A DNA stretch of 64,000 bases from Clostridium muellerianum (GTDB lineage: Bacteria > Bacillota > Clostridia > Clostridiales > Clostridiaceae): NCBI RefSeq assembly GCF_012926525.1, contig NZ_JABBNI010000036.1:62001-126000 (forward strand), given 5' to 3'. Shown in pieces: positions 26,667 to 35,115 of the stretch. Within the stretch, counting starts at the first letter, position 1; the number at the start of each line of letters is the position of its first letter. The position numbers were made by a program, and so were the translations under genes. Under the pieces are notes generated by a model that did no database searches, had not been told where the DNA came from, and worked only from the letters and a program-made list of their open reading frames with translations.

Positions 26667-26843
26667 TTAAAAATCCTATAACAATTATATTTAAATCAGT
26701 TTTTTAAAATTTAATGAAAAAAAGGACCTATAAGCCATTAAGTAAGGAGTATACTCTTAGGCATATTATATGATATATTTTTGAATTATTTTTATAATGA
26801 TAATGAATTTATTTAAGAAAACTAAAAATTAAAGAAAAAAGTC

Positions 26844-26876
26844 AGAGTTGAGAACAAAACCTCAGCTCTTTTTTTG
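26844..26876 (+). terminator. Terminator after the chemoreceptor gene
   Basis: Stem AGAGTTGAG/CTCAGCTCT (26844-26852 with 26861-26869) then a T-run. Confidence 0.8.
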
Positions 26877-27006
26877 TTAGAAACCAGGCTCAAGAGATAA
26901 ATATGAGAGGATTAAAGAAATATTGCATTACTGGAGAATTAAATGGTGAGTATTCCTTATAAACATCTTAAAGTTAGCTTGAGGGATAGAATAGTAGATA
27001 CAATTG

Positions 27007-27087
27007 AAAAATTTTATAATACTATATACGTATATAGCAATCTTTTAAAAATTACTATAGAATTTATATATACATATAAGTTAATTT
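27007..27087. repeat. AT-rich dispersed repeat, copy 1
   Basis: About 80 bp nearly identical to 35621-35708. It contains AAAATTTTATAATACTATAT, then TATAGCAATCT, AAAAATTACTATAGAATTTA and a palindromic tail. The overlapping 83-codon frame (26943-27194) is probably not a gene. Confidence 0.7.
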
Positions 27088-27163
27088 CATTGATAGAGAT
27101 TTTAATACTCCAATTAATTAAAATAGCAGCAAAACAAATTATTAATTTAGTACCCAAGGGTTC

Positions 27164-27194
27164 ATTGCAAAAACTGGAAGTTTATATTTGCTAA
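27164..27194 (+). repeat. Short dispersed repeat, copy B
   Basis: Partner of the repeat at 24092-24124, with AACTGGAAGTTTAT and TTTGCTAA conserved. Confidence 0.55.
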
Positions 27195-27301
27195 TGGTGT
27201 TTTTAGAAAGCAAACCGCTATGATAATGTAGTGTTAAATGTCTTTGGATTTATCCATAAAAGAGTATAATATAAAAATAGAATGCTGTTAGAGGAAATAA
27301 A

Positions 27302-27403
27302 ATGGACTATATGACAACAAACAAGCTTCCGAAATTTGAGATATTTCTCAAAGACGTGAAGAAGCTTGCTCATGGGAGGAGAAAGGAGTTTCGAAATGAA
27401 TAG
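27302..27403 (+). CDS. Possible 33-aa upstream ORF of the response regulator
   Basis: ATG preceded by AGAGGA; the frame is basic and ends TAG 8 nt inside the response regulator start, so it could be translationally coupled. Within it lies a nested hairpin (27322-27328 with 27362-27368, and 27335-27340 with 27347-27352). It may be a leader peptide or a remnant. Confidence 0.3.
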   Translation: MDYMTTNKLPKFEIFLKDVKKLAHGRRKEFRNE

Positions 27404-28103
27404 TGTTTTGATTATAGACGATGATAAAGAGCTTTGTACTCTTATGAAAAAATGTGTAGAGAAAGAGAATTTATCTGCTATTATTGCACATGGAGGTATA
27501 GAGGGGATTCGTTTGGTTGATGAAAATAAAAGTAGTGACTCTCTTTCTCTCGTAATTTTGGATGTAATGATGCCAGATATAAATGGTTTTCAAGTTCTTA
27601 AAATAATCAGAGAGACAAGCAATATTCCTGTGCTTATGCTTACTGCTAAAAGCGACGAGGACGATAAAGTTTCTGGACTACGGTTAGGTGCTGACGATTA
27701 TCTAACAAAGCCGTTCAGTATTAACGAACTGATGGCTCGTGTCAATTCTCTTATTCGTCGCTATACCACTTTAAATACTACAACGGAAATAGATACGGAG
27801 TGCATGGTGCTGAAAGGAATGGTTATTGATAAAGCAAATCGCATTGTTTCTGTCAATGATATTCCAGTTGAGCTTACAAGCAAAGAGTTTGATTTGCTTT
27901 CATTTCTAGCTTCTAATAAAGGACGGGTGTTTACCAAAAAACAGATTTATACGCAAGTGTGGGAAGATGAATATGCTTTTGATGATAGCAATATTATGTC
28001 TTTTATCAGTAAGTTGCGCAAAAAGATTGAACCAGACCCCGACCGTCCATTTTATATTTTAACAGTCCGGGGTGTAGGCTATCGTTTTAATAAGGAGGCT
28101 TGA
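27396..28103 (+). CDS. OmpR-family response regulator
   Basis: 235 aa. The receiver domain has the acidic pair in LIIDDDKEL, phospho-acceptor Asp in VILDVMMPDINGF, Thr/Lys in MLTAKS and DDYLTKPF. A C-terminal winged helix follows (LTSKEFDLLSFLASNKG ... VRGVGYRF). ATG 27396 with AAAGGAG 7 nt upstream; the longer frame from 27366 is not supported. Paired with the kinase 7 nt downstream; it probably activates the ABC genes through the 11-bp direct repeats at 29067-29095. Confidence 0.93.
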   Translation: MNSVLIIDDDKELCTLMKKCVEKENLSAIIAHGGIEGIRLVDENKSSDSLSLVILDVMMPDINGFQVLKIIRETSNIPVLMLTAKSDEDDKVSGLRLGADDYLTKPFSINELMARVNSLIRRYTTLNTTTEIDTECMVLKGMVIDKANRIVSVNDIPVELTSKEFDLLSFLASNKGRVFTKKQIYTQVWEDEYAFDDSNIMSFISKLRKKIEPDPDRPFYILTVRGVGYRFNKEA

Positions 28104-28110
28104 CGTAAAT

Positions 28111-29028
28111 ATGAATGTTTATCTGCTTTTGGCCTTGGTTCTTGCCCTGCTTATTATAGCGTATCTTGTTTCTGTCTTACGGCGTGTCCAAATACAGCTT
28201 GCACTTATGAAAGATGCTTTAGAAGATATAAAAGATGGAAACCTTAATCGACGTGTTTTAGCAACGGAGAGCGATATGACAAGGCAAATTTGTTATGGTA
28301 TTAACGAAATTGCAATGAACAGCCAATTACAGATTATTAAGCAAAAACAATCAGAGCAGGCATACAAAGGTCTAATGGCAAGTCTTTCCCATGATGTGAA
28401 AACACCACTTGCCTCATTGGTTGGTTATTTGGAAGCCATCGAAAGTAAAATTGTTGTAGGAGAAGAAAAGGACGAATATATCCATGTTGCCTATGATAAA
28501 GCCCAGCACTTAAAACATTTTGTAGAAAATCTGTTTGAATGGGTTAAATTAGATTCTGGGGAACAAATTTTTCATTTTGAGATTTTTGATTTGAATGAGT
28601 TATCCCGTAATATTATAGCTGATTGGATTCCTGTTTTAGAAAACAGCCATTTTGAATATGAATTTGATATACCTGAAACAGAGTATTTCATGTGTATAGA
28701 CGCAACTGCGTATAACCGTATTCTCAATAATCTATTACAAAATATTATCACTCACAGTGAGGGTGATAATATGGCACTGAGTATCTTTGAGAATGAACAG
28801 CAGGCTAAAATTGTAATAACAGACAACGGGAAAGGTATATCTTCTGATAATCTCTCACTTATTTTTGAAAGAATGTACCAATGTGATCATTCACGGGCTG
28901 CCAAAGGAAATGGGCTTGGGCTTTCTATTGCCAAAGAGCTTGTCAGCGCTCACAAAGGGACCATTACAGCATCAAGCATTCTCGGCTCTGGAACTACATT
29001 CACCATTTTGTTGCCAAAAGCCCTGTGA
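28111..29028 (+). CDS. Sensor histidine kinase with short input region
   Basis: 305 aa. One or two N-terminal membrane helices (about residues 2-22), no extracellular domain, a linker, the H-box SLSHDVKTPLASLVGY, and an ATPase domain with N-box (NNLLQNIITHS), DNGKGIS and GLGLSIAKEL. This intramembrane-type build is typical of kinases that sense cell-wall peptides through a partner ABC transporter. The stop codon lies inside the stem of the terminator at 29019-29046. Confidence 0.93.
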   Translation: MNVYLLLALVLALLIIAYLVSVLRRVQIQLALMKDALEDIKDGNLNRRVLATESDMTRQICYGINEIAMNSQLQIIKQKQSEQAYKGLMASLSHDVKTPLASLVGYLEAIESKIVVGEEKDEYIHVAYDKAQHLKHFVENLFEWVKLDSGEQIFHFEIFDLNELSRNIIADWIPVLENSHFEYEFDIPETEYFMCIDATAYNRILNNLLQNIITHSEGDNMALSIFENEQQAKIVITDNGKGISSDNLSLIFERMYQCDHSRAAKGNGLGLSIAKELVSAHKGTITASSILGSGTTFTILLPKAL

Positions 29029-29046
29029 CAGCACAGGGCTTTTTTA
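29019..29046 (+). terminator. Terminator between kinase and ABC genes
   Basis: AGCCCTGTG pairs with CACAGGGCT around a 4-nt loop, then TTTTTT. It separates the two-component genes from the transporter genes as transcription units. Confidence 0.85.
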
Positions 29047-29066
29047 CTGTTAAAACAAGATAAAAA

Positions 29067-29108
29067 CAAGGTTACGGCAAGGTTTTGGCAAGGTTAATGT
29101 TGTATACT
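29067..29108 (+). promoter_or_regulatory. 11-bp direct repeats and -10 box before the ABC operon
   Basis: CAAGGTT occurs at 29067, 29078 and 29089, an exact 11-bp period, ending 7 bp before a -10 box TATACT (29103-29108). OmpR/PhoB-type regulators bind such 11-bp direct repeats over a poor -35 box to activate. The adjacent response regulator is the obvious candidate. Confidence 0.65.
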
Positions 29109-29186
29109 TTTAATTGTGATTGTTTCTGCCGTTATATCGGTTATCACATTGGGAGAACATAGTTATCGAAAGTGAGGAATTTTTAT

Positions 29187-30110
29187 ATGAATGATTTTGT
29201 GATTGAAACGAAACAACTGACAAAAATTTACGGAGAGCAGACAGTAGTTAACTCAGTCAATCTCCATATAAAAAAAGGTCGGATTTATGGTTTGTTAGGG
29301 CGCAACGGAGCCGGGAAAACCACTATTATGAAAATGATTTTAGGGTTAACTCAAATAACATCTGGTGAGATAGATGTGTTAGGACGAAATATCAAAGGTC
29401 AAGAAAAACGGGTATATCCTCGTATCGGTGCTATTATCGAAACACCAGGATTTTATCCAAATTTGACAGGAACGGAAAACTTAGAGATTTTTGCGAAGCT
29501 GCGTGGTACAGCCGCCCCACATGCAGTTGAAAACGCATTGAAAGTAGTAGGATTACCTTATAAAGATAAAAAGTTGTTTAGTAAGTATTCCCTTGGAATG
29601 AAGCAGCGTCTTGGTATTGCCAATGCTATTTTGCATGACCCAGAACTGCTTATTTTGGACGAGCCTACAAACGGTCTTGACCCTATCGGCATTGCAGAAG
29701 TAAGAGATTTTATTAAGAATTTGAGCGTTGAGCGTGGAAAGACAATTCTTATTTCCAGCCATATTCTCTCGGAAATTTCATTGCTTGCGGATGATATTGG
29801 AATTATCGACCACGGTGTTCTGCTTAAAGAAAGTAGCATGGAGGAACTTAAACGAAAAAACAGTAAGTATATTCTACTTCAAGTTTCTGATGTTTCTAAA
29901 GCAACCTTAATTTTGGAACGTCAATTCGGCTTGAAAGAATATTCTGTGCAAGATGATCATACGTTGAAACTCTATGACACCTCACTAGATATGGCGTCTG
30001 TCAATAAGACACTTATGCTTAGTGAGGTATCGGTTATTAGTTCGGGGATTTGTAATGATACTTTAGAGGACTATTTTAAAAAAATTACAGGAGGAGATGG
30101 CATTGCTTAG
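29187..30110 (+). CDS. ABC transporter ATPase, peptide (lantibiotic/bacitracin) protection type
   Basis: 307 aa. Walker A GLLGRNGAGKTT, signature YSLGMKQRLGIA, Walker B ELLILDEPTNGLD, and a C-terminal extension typical of BcrA/SpaF/CprA-like ATPases. It energises removal of antimicrobial peptides from the membrane. ATG 29187 is preferred over the GTG at 29172, which overlaps the ribosome binding site. It overlaps the first permease gene by 14 nt. Confidence 0.93.
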   Translation: MNDFVIETKQLTKIYGEQTVVNSVNLHIKKGRIYGLLGRNGAGKTTIMKMILGLTQITSGEIDVLGRNIKGQEKRVYPRIGAIIETPGFYPNLTGTENLEIFAKLRGTAAPHAVENALKVVGLPYKDKKLFSKYSLGMKQRLGIANAILHDPELLILDEPTNGLDPIGIAEVRDFIKNLSVERGKTILISSHILSEISLLADDIGIIDHGVLLKESSMEELKRKNSKYILLQVSDVSKATLILERQFGLKEYSVQDDHTLKLYDTSLDMASVNKTLMLSEVSVISSGICNDTLEDYFKKITGGDGIA

Positions 30111-30834
30111 ACTTATTCAAATAGAATTTCTTAAACTAAGACGTAGAAAATTTGTGTGGATTATGATGTTGTCAGCTTTCATAATGCCATTTCTAGCATT
30201 CTTATTATTCAAATATGCAAAAAAAATAGGTGTTGATCCTTTACAATTTTATAGATGGTCAGCGTTTGGTTATACGATGTTTATTATCCTGCCCTTCGTT
30301 TTGGGAGTACTTTGCACCATGCTTATGTATGAAGAAAATCAGTATGATATGCTCAAACAACTTTGGATTGTGCCTATCAGCAAAATGGGATACTTTTTCA
30401 GTAAATTTTTTGTTGTTTTGATTTACTCCATTTGTTTCATGCTGATTACAGCTGTTGCTTCTGTTATGTTCAGCATGCTTTCCGGATATGTGGTATTTCA
30501 ATGGGGAGGCGTTTTATTCTTGCTGAAAAAATGTTTAGAAATCGGTGTTATTACTGCTTTTGCAATGCTGCCTATATTTGCAATAGCTGCGTCGCAAAAA
30601 GGATACATCCTCCCAGTTTCTATATCATTGGTTTATGCCTTTCTTGGATTTATTTTAATGCCGATAAATATGTATCTACACCCATTATCCAGTATGTCAG
30701 TTATTGTCCTTGGAAATATTCCGAGTATTGCAGTTCCACGACCAATTAACGTTCCTTTAGCGTTTCTTTGTATTTGCATTTGGGATGTTATTGCAATATT
30801 ACTTGTAAATGTAACGTTGAAAAGAATGAAATGA
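30097..30834 (+). CDS. ABC-2 permease subunit, lantibiotic immunity (MutE/EpiE-like)
   Basis: 245 aa with about six membrane helices and a charged N-terminus (LLRLIQIEFLKLRRRKFVWI) typical of this permease class. AGGAGG lies just before the ATG; TTG 30103 is a better spaced alternative start. It is translationally coupled to the ATPase gene by overlap and followed after 10 nt by a second permease, giving an F-E-G type three-component transporter. Confidence 0.9.
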   Translation: MALLRLIQIEFLKLRRRKFVWIMMLSAFIMPFLAFLLFKYAKKIGVDPLQFYRWSAFGYTMFIILPFVLGVLCTMLMYEENQYDMLKQLWIVPISKMGYFFSKFFVVLIYSICFMLITAVASVMFSMLSGYVVFQWGGVLFLLKKCLEIGVITAFAMLPIFAIAASQKGYILPVSISLVYAFLGFILMPINMYLHPLSSMSVIVLGNIPSIAVPRPINVPLAFLCICIWDVIAILLVNVTLKRMK

Positions 30835-30844
30835 GGTGTGAATA

Positions 30845-31579
30845 ATGCGAATTTTACTTTGGGCTGAACTTCAAAAGATTCGCCGTTCAAATATTGTTTG
30901 GATTACAATTTTTGCAACAGTTATGATAGCTGTCATTGTTTTTATACAAGGATGGTTTACGTATAATGGTTCAAGGGATATAGACAGTGCAGGATGGTAT
31001 ATGACTACGACTCAGCCTTTGGCAACAATTTTTGTTCTTCCCGCAGTTATTTCTCTTTTGGGAAGTTATATGATTTGTCGTGAAGAAGATGAGGATACTA
31101 TAAAATCTTTGCTGCTTATTCCCGTAAATGAAACAAAATTAATTGCGGCAAAAATGATTATTACTTTTTTATTCAGCATTTTCATTTATTTACTGCTCTT
31201 TGCAATAGCATTTTTCACTGAGGCAATATTACACCTTTCCCATTTATCGGTAGGAATGGTTTTAGATTTTCTGAAAATATATTTTCTTCTAGGTGTGGGT
31301 ATATTCCTTGCTATCTCGCCCATTGTTGCCTTAGTATCGTATATGAAAAAAGGTTATTGGATTGCATTATTATTAACTGAAATGTACTCTTTTGCTGGAA
31401 TGTTCATGAGTATGTCAAATAATCTAAAAACATTCTATCCGATTACGGCAGCATTTGGAGTTGCCGGTTACTATGAAACTACTGTTCAAAATCGTATAGG
31501 AAGTATTATAATCTTGTTACTATGTGGCTGCCTTTCTGTTTTTATACTCAAAAATTTCAAATATAGTGAGAAAAATTAG
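30845..31579 (+). CDS. ABC-2 permease subunit, lantibiotic immunity (MutG/EpiG-like)
   Basis: 244 aa, about six membrane helices, N-terminus LLWAELQKIRRSNIVWI parallel to the previous subunit, and REEDEDTIKSLLLIPV resembling the cytoplasmic loop of the family. GAGGTGTG site before ATG. With the two preceding genes and the two-component pair it forms a complete peptide-responsive resistance module like CprRK-CprABC; the inducing peptide is unknown. Confidence 0.9.
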   Translation: MRILLWAELQKIRRSNIVWITIFATVMIAVIVFIQGWFTYNGSRDIDSAGWYMTTTQPLATIFVLPAVISLLGSYMICREEDEDTIKSLLLIPVNETKLIAAKMIITFLFSIFIYLLLFAIAFFTEAILHLSHLSVGMVLDFLKIYFLLGVGIFLAISPIVALVSYMKKGYWIALLLTEMYSFAGMFMSMSNNLKTFYPITAAFGVAGYYETTVQNRIGSIIILLLCGCLSVFILKNFKYSEKN

Positions 31580-31591
31580 TTATATGCTTAG

Positions 31592-31735
31592 ATGTATGGC
31601 AAAAAACAATTACAAAAAGGTATGGATAATGAAACAATAAAAGAATTAACGGATTTGGATATTGATGAAATAGAATTGATTGCAACTGATATATTTAAAT
31701 TGAACTCAATAGAAGAGTTAGAACAATATTTTTAG
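31592..31735 (+). pseudogene. C-terminal remnant of an Rpn/PD-(D/E)XK transposase-like gene
   Basis: The 47-codon frame reads …GMDNETIKELTDLDIDEIELI…, the acidic tail typical of Rpn recombination-promoting nucleases and their relatives. The catalytic part is missing and there is no ribosome binding site. Confidence 0.45.
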
Positions 31736-31750
31736 AATAGATAAATATAA

Positions 31751-31787
31751 AATTAGCTTATTATGCATATAGTGAGCTAGTTTTTTT
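31751..31787 (+). terminator. Intrinsic terminator after the remnant
   Basis: A 10-bp stem with two G.T pairs (31751-31760 with 31773-31782) followed by TTTTTTT. It may also end the ABC operon. Confidence 0.65.
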
Positions 31788-31967
31788 ATTGCCTTAAGTT
31801 AGGGCAAAGAGGTGATAGCAAGCTCAGCCAAGGTTTTGTTATAACATCAGCATATGAAAAAATTATGGTAGAAACAGTTTGTTATGTGGCTGATTTAGCT
31901 GGTTCTTGAAAATGATTTTGAAAAATTTCTAGAATAACAAATATAAATTTCAATTATTGCTAAAATT

Positions 31968-31997
31968 TTGCTGACGATATATAAATTATGGTAAAAT
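31968..31997 (+). promoter_or_regulatory. Promoter of the lipoprotein gene
   Basis: TTGCTG (31968-31973), 18-bp spacer, TAAAAT (31992-31997). Confidence 0.5.
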
Positions 31998-32058
31998 AGC
32001 ATAATGTGAAATAAAATCAACAAGTAGTAAAAAATATCAAGAAAATAAGGGGGACCAA

Positions 32059-32985
32059 ATGAAAGCAAAAAAGATAATGGCTGTACTTTCTGTAACAACA
32101 GCACTGTTATTTTTGACAGGCTGTAATATTATGAATAGTTGGAGATTAAATGTAGAAAAAGGTGACAAATATAATTTTCATGAAGTAGTTGATCAAGACG
32201 CTGCTCTGATAATTGACGAGCTGGAGGATCACGCAATTACAGTAAAGGATATGAATCTTACAATGGAAATACAAGATGTGGACAAAGACAAAAATGTAAC
32301 GATAGCTTATAAGTATGATTCTATAAAAGTATCTACAGGAAATAGTGAGAAAATGAGGGAATATGATTCTAAAAAACCAGATCCAAGCGATTCTTTAGCT
32401 GATATATATGGAGGTGTTGTTGGAAAAGGCTTTACTGTAAAAGTTAGTAACAAAGGACAAGTATTAGAAATTAAGGGTGCAAATGAGTTAGTAAGTTCAT
32501 TAATTGGCAAAGTTCCACCTGCTAATCAAACAAATCCTTTGAAAGGCGCCATAAAACAAAGTTTTGGTGAGGATGCTGTTAAATCAATGGTTAATCAAAG
32601 CATGAACTATAATCCATCAAATAAAGTTAAAACTAATGATACATGGGAAAGCAAATATAGCATAGCAGCATTATGCCCAATGGAAAGTAACAATAAATTT
32701 AAGTTTTTAGGTGAAAAAGATGGATTATTAAATGTTGATGTACAATCAACAGTTGCAGCAGACACTAAAGGTAAGCAAGTACAGTTTATGGAATTTAAAT
32801 CAGATGTGAAGTTAAAAGGTAATGGCAAAGGAACAATAAATATTAATAAGAAAACTGGTCTTATAGAAAAAGGTGATTTTAAAGAAAATATGAGTGGAGA
32901 TATGGAATTTACACTTGGTAGTAAAAGTAAAAGATGGCCGGTGGAAATATCACAAAAGATAACTTATGAAACTACAAAGAAATAA
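32059..32985 (+). CDS. Lipoprotein, DUF6263-like
   Basis: 308 aa. A signal peptide with lipobox LTGC (Cys at about residue 22) targets it to the outer face of the membrane. The rest is beta-rich and resembles DUF6263-type lipoproteins (repeated TVKVSNKGQVLEIKG-, DTWESKYSIA- like segments). Function unknown. GGGGGACC upstream of the ATG. Monocistronic with its own promoter. Confidence 0.75.
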   Translation: MKAKKIMAVLSVTTALLFLTGCNIMNSWRLNVEKGDKYNFHEVVDQDAALIIDELEDHAITVKDMNLTMEIQDVDKDKNVTIAYKYDSIKVSTGNSEKMREYDSKKPDPSDSLADIYGGVVGKGFTVKVSNKGQVLEIKGANELVSSLIGKVPPANQTNPLKGAIKQSFGEDAVKSMVNQSMNYNPSNKVKTNDTWESKYSIAALCPMESNNKFKFLGEKDGLLNVDVQSTVAADTKGKQVQFMEFKSDVKLKGNGKGTININKKTGLIEKGDFKENMSGDMEFTLGSKSKRWPVEISQKITYETTKK

Positions 32986-33300
32986 ACGGATTTACAAGCA
33001 TAAGAGGGAGTTTGTCTGTGACCACTGGGCAATTTTTTTGAAAATAATAATGAAAATGATTTAATTTACGATGAAGATGTATAGTTAGTCTACAAAGGGC
33101 TAATACTCAATATCTATGAGAAAAGCTTTTATAAAATTTGATTAAGTGTATTAGAAAAGATAGAAAAGGAATTAAATACTTAAAGTGCTTAATTAAATAA
33201 TTTTATAGACATATATAAGGTATTACTTCAAAAAGCATAAATATATGAATCAGTATTTGCATAATTTTTATATAAAAGTTAAGAATAAAATAATATAAAG
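32986..33300. other. Gene-free stretch, nothing recognised
   Basis: AT-rich sequence after the lipoprotein gene. Short open frames lack starts and ribosome binding sites. No clear terminator with a T-run was found. Confidence 0.4.
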
Positions 33301-33313
33301 TTTTTCAACAATA

Positions 33314-33470
33314 TGTTATAATGAAATCAGTAAATCAACATAATAAAAACAGGGTACTGGTAATACCCTGTAGTATACAATTCTAGTTGCTTAGGCAGCT
33401 GGTATCACTAATTTTTATTAGTTAAAAAATAGTAGCATCCACTTGCGTACGGGGCTACTATTTTTTTGAG
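33314..33470 (+). ncRNA. Putative type I antitoxin RNA
   Basis: An extended -10 promoter (TGTTATAAT, 33314-33322) would start an RNA near 33329. It begins with a hairpin (CAGGGT/ACCCTG, about 33350-33372) and ends at the bidirectional terminator AATAGTAGC/GCTACTATT (33428-33436 with 33454-33462) followed by seven T. It has no coding frame. It converges on and overlaps the 3' end of the toxin message on the opposite strand, the TxpA/RatA-like arrangement. Confidence 0.65.
33422..33470. terminator. Bidirectional terminator shared by toxin and antitoxin
   Basis: The stem AATAGTAGC/GCTACTATT has T-runs on both strands (33461-33467 on plus; the A-run 33424-33429 on minus), so the two convergent transcripts overlap by about 45 nt. 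Confidence 0.75.
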
Positions 33471-33559
33471 ATTTTTTCTATAAGCAACACTATTAGTGTT
33501 AACAGTGCTATTAAGAACAAACCTGCTTGAAATAATAACGCTAATACATCATTATTCAT
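33458..33559 (-). CDS. Holin-like type I toxin, small membrane peptide
   Basis: 33 aa: a short polar N-terminus (MNNDVLALLFQAG), one long membrane helix (LFLIALLTLIVLLI) and a charged tail EKISKK, the form of the TxpA/BsrG/holin-like toxin peptides. GGGAGGTGG lies 5 nt before the ATG and is partly sequestered by the hairpin TCCCT/AGGGA just upstream. The promoter at 33633-33661 leaves a ~65-nt structured leader. Too short for routine gene calling. Membrane depolarisation is the known action of the family; here it is inferred. Confidence 0.75.
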   Translation of the reverse strand: MNNDVLALLFQAGLFLIALLTLIVLLIEKISKK

Positions 33560-33632
33560 AAGTACCACCTCCCTTCAAAGAGGGATGAATGATACTAGTA
33601 GCCCGCCCAACTATATTGAATTGTATGTAAAC

Positions 33633-33661
33633 AGTTTAGCATATTTGTATATGGGCAGCAA
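33633..33661 (-). promoter_or_regulatory. Promoter of the toxin gene
   Basis: On the minus strand TTGCTG (33661-33656), 17-bp spacer, TAAACT (33638-33633). Confidence 0.65.
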
Positions 33662-33769
33662 TATTTTACTTAGATATGAATTGGTAGTATGCTACCAATT
33701 TGCTACTAATGAACAGACAAATAAGAAAATTTAAGAAATTTTAATATGGTAACAAGAGTATTACAAATT

Positions 33770-33832
33770 AGAATGGTTCTATTGGAACTTTGAGTTTTAT
33801 GAGTTCCAAAAATCCATTCTTTTTCTTTTTTT
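33770..33832 (+). terminator. Strong terminator without an obvious gene
   Basis: Nested stems AGAATGG/CCATTCT (33770-33776 with 33814-33820) and TTGGAACT/AGTTCCAA (33782-33789 with 33802-33809), then a long T-rich tract. No gene precedes it on the plus strand within 780 nt other than the antitoxin RNA. Confidence 0.6.
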
Positions 33833-34068
33833 ATAATTATTTTTTCAATGGTAATAGTTTTGATATCTAAGTCTAAAAAATCTCAGATAAGACCACAAAA
33901 TTCTGCTATTTTCATATCTGTATTAAATGCAATGTGTAATGGTATATAAAAATAGGTGTGTCAGCTGTATCTTACAAAAGTGCGTCATATTCAAATAAAA
34001 TGTTATAATTATAAATGGCAGGATATTATAAAAATGAGGTTATTTACATAATTTATGGGGTGATAGGT

Positions 34069-34632
34069 ATGAAGAACTTTTTAATGAATGAATTTGGAAA
34101 AGAGCAAGGAGAAAAAATATATCAACAACAACAGCAAAAGTTTTGTGCTCTTGTTAAACAGAGTATAGGAAAAAGTGAAAGTCAGTTGAAAACTTTAAAA
34201 AATAGTATTCTTCCTAGAATAGCACTTTACCAAGCTTTGAAGGAACTACCTTTGAGTAAGGAAATAGCTTTTCAAATTGTAGAGAAAGGTTTTCTACAGG
34301 ATTTGCAAGAAGTAATAAAAAATCTTCATAAAATGGAAGAAAGTCAATGTTTCTATAAAAATTTTTGTATGTCATTTAGTAAAGATTTAAAAGGTGATAA
34401 CTGGGAAAGTACAATTATACAATGTGACAATAAAGCTATGATATTCACTATGAAAAAATGTTTGTGGCATGATACTTGTGTAGAGAATGATTGCCTAGAA
34501 TTGTGTAAGATGTTTTGTCAGGGCGATAATGTATGCTATAGCTCTATGAAAAAAATAACTTTTAAAAGGACTCAAACTTTAGGCATGGGTGGAAACTGCT
34601 GCGATTTCAAATTTATAAATAATGAAATTTAA
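34069..34632 (+). CDS. L-2-amino-thiazoline-4-carboxylate hydrolase family protein
   Basis: 187 aa, cytosolic, Cys-rich C-terminus. The segment CLWHDTCVENDCLELCKMFCQGDNVCYSS and the end FKRTQTLGMGGNCCDF are characteristic of the ATC_hydrolase family, though many members are of unknown activity. ATG 34069 follows GGGGTGAT; the frame from 34015 has no site. An extended -10 box lies near 33996-34004. Monocistronic. Confidence 0.75.
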   Translation: MKNFLMNEFGKEQGEKIYQQQQQKFCALVKQSIGKSESQLKTLKNSILPRIALYQALKELPLSKEIAFQIVEKGFLQDLQEVIKNLHKMEESQCFYKNFCMSFSKDLKGDNWESTIIQCDNKAMIFTMKKCLWHDTCVENDCLELCKMFCQGDNVCYSSMKKITFKRTQTLGMGGNCCDFKFINNEI

Positions 34633-34826
34633 TGTAAAAAGTTTGCAAAATGATTATTAAGAATAAAAGTATAAACAAAGCTTTTTAATAAATTGAATGA
34701 TGTAGCATTAAAAAATAATTTATTAATAATTGGGAGGTATTTACCATAATTTGAAAATATCAATCTGTAAATTACTTTTAAGATGTATTATAATAATAAC
34801 ATAATATGCTTAGGAGGGATGAGACT

Positions 34827-35075
34827 ATGAAATCAACAGGAATTGTAAGAAAAGTCGATGAGCTAGGAAGAGTAGTTATACCAAAGGAGACAAGACAAAT
34901 GCTCTTAATTAATGAAGGAGATTCATTAGAAATTTTTAAAGATGATACCTCTATATATTTAAAAAAGTATTCTCCTGGTTGTACATTTTGTGGAAACATG
35001 AATAACCTTACTATTTTTAAGGGAGTACATATTTGTGAAGAATGTAAAAGGGCTCTAAAATCTTTAGATTTATAA
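34827..35075 (+). CDS. AbrB/SpoVT-type regulator with C-terminal zinc ribbon
   Basis: 82 aa. The N-terminal swapped-hairpin AbrB DNA-binding domain is clear (STGIVRKVDELGRVVIPKE). The C-terminus carries two CxxC pairs (GCTFCGN and ICEECK), a small zinc ribbon typical of clostridial AbrB forms. ATG 34827 with TAGGAGGG 8 nt upstream. Probably a transition-state regulator; targets unknown. Confidence 0.92.
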   Translation: MKSTGIVRKVDELGRVVIPKETRQMLLINEGDSLEIFKDDTSIYLKKYSPGCTFCGNMNNLTIFKGVHICEECKRALKSLDL

Positions 35076-35115
35076 AGTAACTTCTTATTTTGGTTAACTT
35101 ACATATAATAAGTTT

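Noticed and set aside
26943-27194. 83-codon ORF after the chemoreceptor
   Set aside because: It has no ribosome binding site and largely overlaps the AT-rich dispersed repeat also found at 35621; best seen as chance.
23120-31840. Shared AGCTCAGCCAAG near 23150 (inverted) and 31820
   Set aside because: Only about 12 bp long; too short to call a repeat without a genome-wide count.
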